Notes under the pieces: model-generated
Databases searched by the model: none
What the model was told of the DNA's origin: nothing
Seen by the model: the letters and a program-made list of their open reading frames with translations, nothing else
NCBI GenBank assembly: GCA_964387885.1
Contig: CAYLYZ010000111.1
Location: 1-19,080, forward strand
Direction: 5' to 3'
Length of the DNA: 19,080 bases
Source of the DNA: JABGPL01 sp964387885
Lineage (GTDB): Bacteria; Electryoneota; AABM5-125-24; Hatepunaeales; Hatepunaeaceae
Translations under genes and position numbers: made by a program
Shown: piece by piece, positions 13,568 through 19,080 of the stretch
Position numbering within the stretch: the stretch's first letter is position 1
Layout: each line of letters opens with the position of its first letter

Positions 13568-16500
13568 ATGTCGAAATTAAGAACGATTTTTCCGGTTATA
13601 GCGATAATATCGCTTCTAATAATAGTTTATCCTGCCCCGGCACAGGTTTCGATTTCACCTATAGGCTTTGGCGCATCTTTGGAAGTAAATTCTGAAGCCA
13701 ATGCCGAAATGATTCTGATAAATGATGGTGATAATCCTGTACCATTCGAAATAAGTTACGACTTGATCGAAGATGATGAAGAACGACAACGGGGACCTCG
13801 GCGCGACGATCTTGGAGAGGAAGTTGGGGAACTCCAGATTCAAGGTGGTTCTTGGTTTGGACTTACCTGGGATGGTGAATGGATGTGGGGGATCACATAC
13901 TCTGACAGCCGAGTTGTTGCTTTGGATATGGATAATGAAGTCCGGGCAGAATTCCGCGCGCAGCACCAAAGCTGTACAGGATTAACCTGGGACGGTGAAG
14001 CCTTCTGGACAGCCGGACCCGGTCAATTGTTGGTCAGGTTTGATAGAGAAGGTAACACAATTGACCAGATAAATGTCCAGGGTAACCTGCCGCGAGGAGT
14101 AACCTGGGATGGCGAAGCTCTCTGGTATACCAACCTCTCCGGTGACCGGGTTATGCAGAGGGTAAGTGTTGAAGGCGAACTCCTCCGCAATATTAATGTC
14201 GGAGGCATAAACAACACTCGTCTGTCTGTCGTATGGGTAGAGGGACATAGAGAAGGACACCTCTGGGCGCATCATACCGACGGTCCTTTGTATCAACTTA
14301 ACGTGGAAGAGGACAATCCCGAAGTAATTCAGCAGATTCAGTTACATCAGGGTGGTAATGAATGGGGAATCGATCACGATGGTGAACACCTCTGGTATAC
14401 TACCGATAATAGATGGGTGCAATTCGATGACAATGTTGCAGAATTCTTCATGTTGGCATTTGAACCATTTGAAGGTGAAATTCCCGCGGGAGAAGATATC
14501 CCGATTGAGATCTTTATCACAACAGATGGGGTTGAGGCAGGAGTCTATAATATCCTTGTTGAAATAGAGCTTGAAGAGGATATAATCGAGTTTACTGCAA
14601 TAATTACAGTTGATTCGCCCTCTGCAACTATTCTTTGTGCTGTCACCGATGCTGCCACCGAAGAATCTGTCCCGGGAGTGACTGTTGATCTATATCAGTA
14701 TATCTACACCAGGTTTACAAATAATGCAGGGAGATGCCAATTCGAAGAACTTCCGGTAGGTGAATATGAGTTTACTTTCACCGCAACTGATTACCTGCCA
14801 CTGAATGAACCTTATCAGATTGACGGTGAAGGCGAATTAGAACTTAACGTCGAATTACTTCACTCTCAATGCAATCTGGATGTTGAAGAAATCGTCGACG
14901 AACTCGATGGTGGAGCTCAATCTGAAACGGTTGTAACAGTGACAAACGACGGCAACGGACCTCTCACTTATGCAACTGATCGAAGATTAATCGGAGATGC
15001 AAACGCCGATCCCTGGGAGTTGAGAGTTGGTGTTCCCGCCGGAGTTATTACACAGGATTCACGGATTCAGGGTGCGGTATTTGATGGTGATCAGTTTTAT
15101 GTATCGGGAGCACGTAACCGGGAACCGGTTATTTATGTACTGAACCGGGATCAGGAGCTTGTAAACCAGTTTGATCAACTCGGAGAGGGTCGATATGGTT
15201 ACAAGGATCTCGCCTGGGATGGTGAACTGATCTGGGGATCGGGAGAACGGGCAATTTATGGTTTCAATCCGGATGGTGAAGAAGTAATCTCTTTCGACAG
15301 CGGTATATCACCCTGTAATAACCTCGCCTGGGACTCGGATAGAGATATACTCTGGGGTTCAGGTACAACCACCGATATCTTCGGTTATGATCGTGATGGG
15401 AACCAGGTTGCTGAAATCAGCAGGCACGATTTGCGTGTTTACGGCTTGGCATATTGGCCTGATGATCCGGATGGTTATCAGCTATATGTTTTCCATAAGA
15501 TTAACGAAGTTGGCGATTTGATGATTGCCAAAATTGATATCGAAAACGATCAGGTCATGGACGTCGTGAACCTCCAACACGACGTAGGAGGTGTAGCACA
15601 GGGATGCTTCATAACTAACCAGTATGATATTTACAGTTGGGTGTTTATGGGGGTTGCCAACAATGGTGCTGAAGACCGCATCGATATCTGGCAGATAGAT
15701 GCCCGGAAAGACTGGATGGGTATAGATCCCACCGAAGGTGTAATCGTAGCTGGTGAACAGCAGGAATTTGTCGTAACTCTCGACGCAACCGGTTTGCCTG
15801 AAGCTCCATTTGAGGGAGAGATAGTATTTATCCATGACGGAGTGGGCGCAGAAACCCATCTGCCAATAACACTGCAAGTCGGCGAAGGTGGTGGTGACGG
15901 TCCGGAAGATATGGTACTCGACCTCGCAAATGGTTGGAACATGGTTTCTGCCTATGTTCAACCGGATCCTGATGATATTGTTGAAATAATGGCAGACCTG
16001 ATCGATGCGGGAACATTGATTATGGTTAAGAATGGCAGCGGACAATTCTACAATCCCCAGTTTAATTTTAACAACATTCCCGGTTGGATGGTAGATGAGG
16101 GCTATATGATGAAAATGGATGGTGCAGATGAACTTACACTTACCGGTGAAGCTGTTGCCTGGAACGATCCAATTGCCCTGAATGCCGGCTGGCAGATAAT
16201 CAGTTTTTATCCTCGAGAAGGAGTTGAGGCTATCCTGGCACTTTCCGGTATTGTTGATGTATTATTGATGGCAAAAGACGGAGCCGGACGATTCTACAGC
16301 CCGGCTTTCGGATTCAGCAATATGGGTGACATGATTCCGGGACAGGGTTATCTCCTGAAGATGGATGAGGATGCCGAGTTGGTTTACACTGTTGAGGAGG
16401 AAGTTGCTGCTGAGTCCACACCGTTCAGACTTCCAAGTCTCCTGCCAATCCATCCGAATACCGGTGAAAATATGAGCCTGTTAGTTTTAACTGATATCAC

Positions 16501-17026
16501 CGAAGGTGATCTTGGTGTTTATACAAATGGTCAACTTGTCGGCTCAGGTGTAATTCAGAATGGTGAATGCGGTATTGCAGTCTGGGGTGATGATCTAACA
16601 ACGCCTGTTAAAGATGGCGCTTCCGGAAGTGAAGAATTCAGCTTGAAACTCTTCAATTCGACCGGGAATAAAGAAGTCAAATTTGAGAAGATCAAGGGTG
16701 ATGGACATTACACGACAAATGATTTCCAGGTGGTTCGTCTTACCGACTTGAGTAATGCGCCCGACAGGTTTGGCATTGTCTCCGCCTATCCAAATCCATT
16801 TAACAGCAAATCCGTTATTGAGTATAATCTTCCTGAAGCCAGCAACATAAGTCTATCTCTCTTTGACTTAAATGGCAGGTTGATTTTAGAATTAGCTGAA
16901 GGCTATACCCAGGCAGGTCAATATTCTGTTGTTATAAATGGAGATGATCTTGCGAGTGGAATCTATATGGTTCAGCTGAGGTATGGAAAATCCAGATCCA
17001 AACAAAAATTAACACTACTTAAATAA
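13568..17026 (+). CDS. Giant secreted modular protein, paralogue B (propellers, GW-type repeats, T9SS tail)
   Basis: A 1152-residue paralogue of A with the same order: signal peptide (1-26, ending YPAPAQ); Ig/BACON-like domain ending in RQRGPRRDDLG; first propeller (about 80-300) with very regular blades GLTWDGEWMW, GLTWDGEAFW and GVTWDGEALW about 39-41 residues apart; linker; carboxypeptidase-regulatory-like domain (about 354-430, ILCAVTDAATEESVPGV); second propeller (about 476-715); BACON-like region; two GW-type domains (about 783-945); T9SS tail (about 1068-1152, AYPNPFNSKSVIEYNL to KQKLTLLK). From the codon at 14636 to the stop it aligns with A at a constant offset of 3576 bases. The second propeller is close to nine-tenths identical to that of A, while the first propeller and the tail are much less alike. 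The gene follows A by 117 bases and is probably a tandem duplicate with long separate evolution. Confidence 0.85.
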   Translation: MSKLRTIFPVIAIISLLIIVYPAPAQVSISPIGFGASLEVNSEANAEMILINDGDNPVPFEISYDLIEDDEERQRGPRRDDLGEEVGELQIQGGSWFGLTWDGEWMWGITYSDSRVVALDMDNEVRAEFRAQHQSCTGLTWDGEAFWTAGPGQLLVRFDREGNTIDQINVQGNLPRGVTWDGEALWYTNLSGDRVMQRVSVEGELLRNINVGGINNTRLSVVWVEGHREGHLWAHHTDGPLYQLNVEEDNPEVIQQIQLHQGGNEWGIDHDGEHLWYTTDNRWVQFDDNVAEFFMLAFEPFEGEIPAGEDIPIEIFITTDGVEAGVYNILVEIELEEDIIEFTAIITVDSPSATILCAVTDAATEESVPGVTVDLYQYIYTRFTNNAGRCQFEELPVGEYEFTFTATDYLPLNEPYQIDGEGELELNVELLHSQCNLDVEEIVDELDGGAQSETVVTVTNDGNGPLTYATDRRLIGDANADPWELRVGVPAGVITQDSRIQGAVFDGDQFYVSGARNREPVIYVLNRDQELVNQFDQLGEGRYGYKDLAWDGELIWGSGERAIYGFNPDGEEVISFDSGISPCNNLAWDSDRDILWGSGTTTDIFGYDRDGNQVAEISRHDLRVYGLAYWPDDPDGYQLYVFHKINEVGDLMIAKIDIENDQVMDVVNLQHDVGGVAQGCFITNQYDIYSWVFMGVANNGAEDRIDIWQIDARKDWMGIDPTEGVIVAGEQQEFVVTLDATGLPEAPFEGEIVFIHDGVGAETHLPITLQVGEGGGDGPEDMVLDLANGWNMVSAYVQPDPDDIVEIMADLIDAGTLIMVKNGSGQFYNPQFNFNNIPGWMVDEGYMMKMDGADELTLTGEAVAWNDPIALNAGWQIISFYPREGVEAILALSGIVDVLLMAKDGAGRFYSPAFGFSNMGDMIPGQGYLLKMDEDAELVYTVEEEVAAESTPFRLPSLLPIHPNTGENMSLLVLTDITEGDLGVYTNGQLVGSGVIQNGECGIAVWGDDLTTPVKDGASGSEEFSLKLFNSTGNKEVKFEKIKGDGHYTTNDFQVVRLTDLSNAPDRFGIVSAYPNPFNSKSVIEYNLPEASNISLSLFDLNGRLILELAEGYTQAGQYSVVINGDDLASGIYMVQLRYGKSRSKQKLTLLK

Positions 17027-17100
17027 AGGCTGTAGGGATTTTCCTGAACAGATTGAGGACATCTGTTGCTTAAAAGTATTTATGAGGTAATTTTCTTTTT

Positions 17101-17144
17101 TCGCATAGGGGCTGATCTCCGATCGGAGATCAGCCCCTGCGCGA
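17101..17144. repeat. Long palindrome, copy 5 of the TAGGGGC family
   Basis: Bases 17107-17138 are a perfect 32-base palindrome with outer AGGGGC/GCCCCT and inner TGATCTCCGA/TCGGAGATCA. Outer bases TCGC (17101-17104) and GCGA (17141-17144) extend it over two weak pairs. It lies in the 199-base gap between paralogues B and C, after a T-rich stretch. It could end transcripts of B or stabilise them, but no T-run follows on the plus strand. Confidence 0.7.
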
Positions 17145-17225
17145 TATTGCTTTTAAGAGATGTTATAGAGGGAAATTCAAAAGTTTGGATACACTGAAAA
17201 GAGTTTAAGTCAGGAGAGATTTATC

Positions 17226-19080
17226 ATGAGCGGAAAATCGGTTCTAATTCAAGTTTTAGTCGGATTACTGATTCTATCTTTTAATCCGGTTAACGCTGAG
17301 GTCACCGCCGATCCTTATGGCGTAATGACTTCAGTGGAAAATAATGACACTCTGGAAGTTGAGGTAATCCTCAGCAATGATGCTGATGTTGAGATACCCT
17401 TCACTGTTAATTTTGAGAAACCACCTGAAGGGGAAGGTCAGCAAAGAGGACCGCGACGTGATGAAGTCGATCTTGATGGGATGATGTTTGCCGTATTTCA
17501 AGTCCAGCAAGCATATGCCTGGTTGGCCGAATCAATGGTAGGGAGAGTTGTGGATGACGGGCAGCTCGATGACTATAGAAACGCAAATGACTGGAACGAA
17601 GTCGAATTCGAAGACTATAACGTTATCGTCCTCGCTGCAGGTCAGAGGCAGAATTTTACCCAGCAGTACAATAACAATTTAGAGCGATTATGTGAATATA
17701 TTGATGGTGGTGGAGCAGCCTACTTCGAAACTCACGATCCAAATTCACCGATTCACAGCCCTGGAGATATTGTTAATAACATCCAGCATCGCACCGAAAA
17801 TGGGACTCTGATTGTTAGCCCCGATCCCGATGATGACAACTATAGTCTGTTCGCCGAAATCTGTCATGAATCCCAGGAAAATAATTGGAATGAGGGCGAG
17901 GCGATTGAGGGAAATGCATGGCTCCATTCCGCGTACAACGAGAACCAGTTTGCTGAAGGTGTTGAAGAAGGAACCCTTGAATGGTATCAGGTGCTCGCAA
18001 ATGCATCGAATGGTCAACCGGGAGCTATTGCTTACGGTTACGGTAGAGGAGCCGTGCTGGTATTGGGACATCCGACTGGTCACACCTGGGAGAACTGGAC
18101 TCAAGATGGTATGTGGGGTTCAATTGCTGGTGAAATTCTATTCTACCTGACTGAAATGGCTGGTCCAAAGTGGCTGATGACTGATCCCGAAGAGGGTGTA
18201 ATCGGTCCTGAAGACTCATTTGCCGTAAACCTTCTCTTTACTCCAGTAGATCTGGAAGGTGGAGTATATGAGTTGCGAGTCGTATTCGAGATGGAAGAAA
18301 GTCTGCTCGAAATGTCTGCTGTAATGTCTGTGGAAACACCGGTTGCAAGTATTACCGGTACTGTGATTGATGAAGAAACAAACGAGCCTGTCGAGGGCGT
18401 CAATATTGATCTGCATAACTATGCGTTACTCAGAATCAGTGATGAAGAAGGATCGTGGGAAGTTGGCGATATGTTACCGTTAGAGCACACTTTTACATTC
18501 ACAGCAGATGACTATCTGCCCGAAACTCATGTTGTCGACCTTGGTGAAGATGACATCGAACTAAACGTAAGTCTTCGTCATTCGGAACTAGCTCTTGATC
18601 CGGAAGAGATCGCCATTGAATTAGCACCAGATGATAGCCAAGAATTAAACGTCACCGGAACTAACGCCGGTAACGGACCTTTGACATACACAACCGACCG
18701 CAGATTACTCGGTGACGCAAACGCCGAACCTTGGGAACACCGGGTCGGAGTTCCAGCCGGAGTGATTGCGGAGGATTCACGTATTCAGGGTGCTGTATTT
18801 GTCAATGATCATTTCTATGCTTCCGGAGCCAACAATAGAGAACCCCTGATTCATGTGTTTAATCGCGACCAGGAACTTGTAAACCAGTATGCCCAGCTTG
18901 GTGAAAGTCGATATGGTTATAAAGACCTTGCCTCCGATGGAGAAATAATCTGGGGATCAGGCGAGCGAACTGTCTATGGCTTCAATACGGATGGTGAAGA
19001 AGTTATGTCCTTCGACAGCGGAATCTCACCCTGTAATAACCTCGCATGGGATCCTGACAGGGAGATTTTATGGGTTTCAG
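17226..19080 (+). CDS. Giant secreted modular protein, paralogue C, with ThuA/GATase1-like module, 3' end outside window
   Basis: Frame open from the ATG at 17226 through the window end (618 codons). AGGAG lies 9 bases upstream. Order: signal peptide (1-24, VLVGLLILSFNPVNA); Ig/BACON-like domain (VTADPYGVMTSVEN) ending in QQRGPRRDEVD; then, instead of the first propeller of A and B, an alpha/beta domain (about 85-305) with YNVIVLAAGQRQNF, LCEYIDGGGAAYFETHD and GRGAVLVLGHPTGHTW, resembling ThuA or GATase1-like proteins; then the shared linker (PEEGVIGPEDSFAVNL); the carboxypeptidase-regulatory-like domain (about 371-448, ITGTVIDEETNEPVEGV); and the second propeller from LLGDANAEPWEHRVG. I see no Cys at the expected nucleophile position of the GATase1 fold, so it is probably a binding domain. 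The missing end should carry GW-type domains and a T9SS tail. Confidence 0.82.
   Translation, partial: MSGKSVLIQVLVGLLILSFNPVNAEVTADPYGVMTSVENNDTLEVEVILSNDADVEIPFTVNFEKPPEGEGQQRGPRRDEVDLDGMMFAVFQVQQAYAWLAESMVGRVVDDGQLDDYRNANDWNEVEFEDYNVIVLAAGQRQNFTQQYNNNLERLCEYIDGGGAAYFETHDPNSPIHSPGDIVNNIQHRTENGTLIVSPDPDDDNYSLFAEICHESQENNWNEGEAIEGNAWLHSAYNENQFAEGVEEGTLEWYQVLANASNGQPGAIAYGYGRGAVLVLGHPTGHTWENWTQDGMWGSIAGEILFYLTEMAGPKWLMTDPEEGVIGPEDSFAVNLLFTPVDLEGGVYELRVVFEMEESLLEMSAVMSVETPVASITGTVIDEETNEPVEGVNIDLHNYALLRISDEEGSWEVGDMLPLEHTFTFTADDYLPETHVVDLGEDDIELNVSLRHSELALDPEEIAIELAPDDSQELNVTGTNAGNGPLTYTTDRRLLGDANAEPWEHRVGVPAGVIAEDSRIQGAVFVNDHFYASGANNREPLIHVFNRDQELVNQYAQLGESRYGYKDLASDGEIIWGSGERTVYGFNTDGEEVMSFDSGISPCNNLAWDPDREILWVS

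Noticed and set aside
13655..16045. Several minus-strand open frames of 60-190 codons within the paralogue genes
   Set aside because: They recur at equivalent places in A and B because the genes are paralogous. Their translations have no domain features and lack ribosome sites.
10180..19080. Whether the repeated blades could be a CRISPR array or DNA tandem repeat
   Set aside because: The repetition is at protein level (propeller blades and paralogues). There are no short identical DNA repeats with regular spacers.

Overview
The window comes from a member of the FCB superphylum (Bacteroidetes-like lineages such as Calditrichota, Marinimicrobia and Cloacimonadota). The grounds are two very large secreted proteins that end in a type IX secretion (T9SS) type A sorting domain with the AYPNPFNS motif, an outer-membrane CBM9/DUF5916 protein, a YfhO-family membrane protein, and good AGGAG-type ribosome sites with frequent TTG starts. 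The sequence does not resolve the phylum further. I see no RNA genes, transposase, integrase or CRISPR array.

Left part (1-3915, + strand): an AT-rich family-4 glycosyltransferase. Its 5' end lies outside the window and its frame is broken by one extra A near position 75. A promoter-bearing gap follows, then a complete outer-membrane protein with an N-terminal CBM9-like domain and a DUF5916 barrel.

Middle part (3916-8948, - strand): a probable transcription unit running leftwards of a YfhO-like polytopic membrane protein, a SAM-dependent methyltransferase with a C-terminal membrane segment, and a sensor histidine kinase with no adjacent response regulator. The convergent gap 3916-4183 is packed with palindromes. 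The same palindrome pattern (outer (G)TAGGGGC, inner arms that change but stay complementary) recurs at 6326 and 17107, which suggests a dispersed REP-like family.

Right part (9116-19080, + strand): a small coiled-coil protein with a histone H1-like Lys/Ala/Pro tail and an AT-hook, a clear terminator, and then a tandem array of three giant secreted paralogues, called A, B and C here. C runs off the window. All three share a signal peptide, an Ig/BACON-like domain ending in GPRRD, a second conserved linker, a carboxypeptidase-regulatory-like domain and a beta-propeller. A and B continue with two copies of a GW-N/Q-(M/I)-(V/I)-S domain and a T9SS tail. Between GPRRD and the linker lies a slot that differs: two diverged propellers in A and B, and an unrelated ThuA/GATase1-like domain in C. 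A and B align without any net length change from 11060 and 14636 to their stop codons, while all length difference sits in the N-terminal part. This modular array with an exchangeable domain slot is the most interesting feature of the window. It looks like a family of surface-displayed or secreted proteins that diversify one module on a fixed scaffold.
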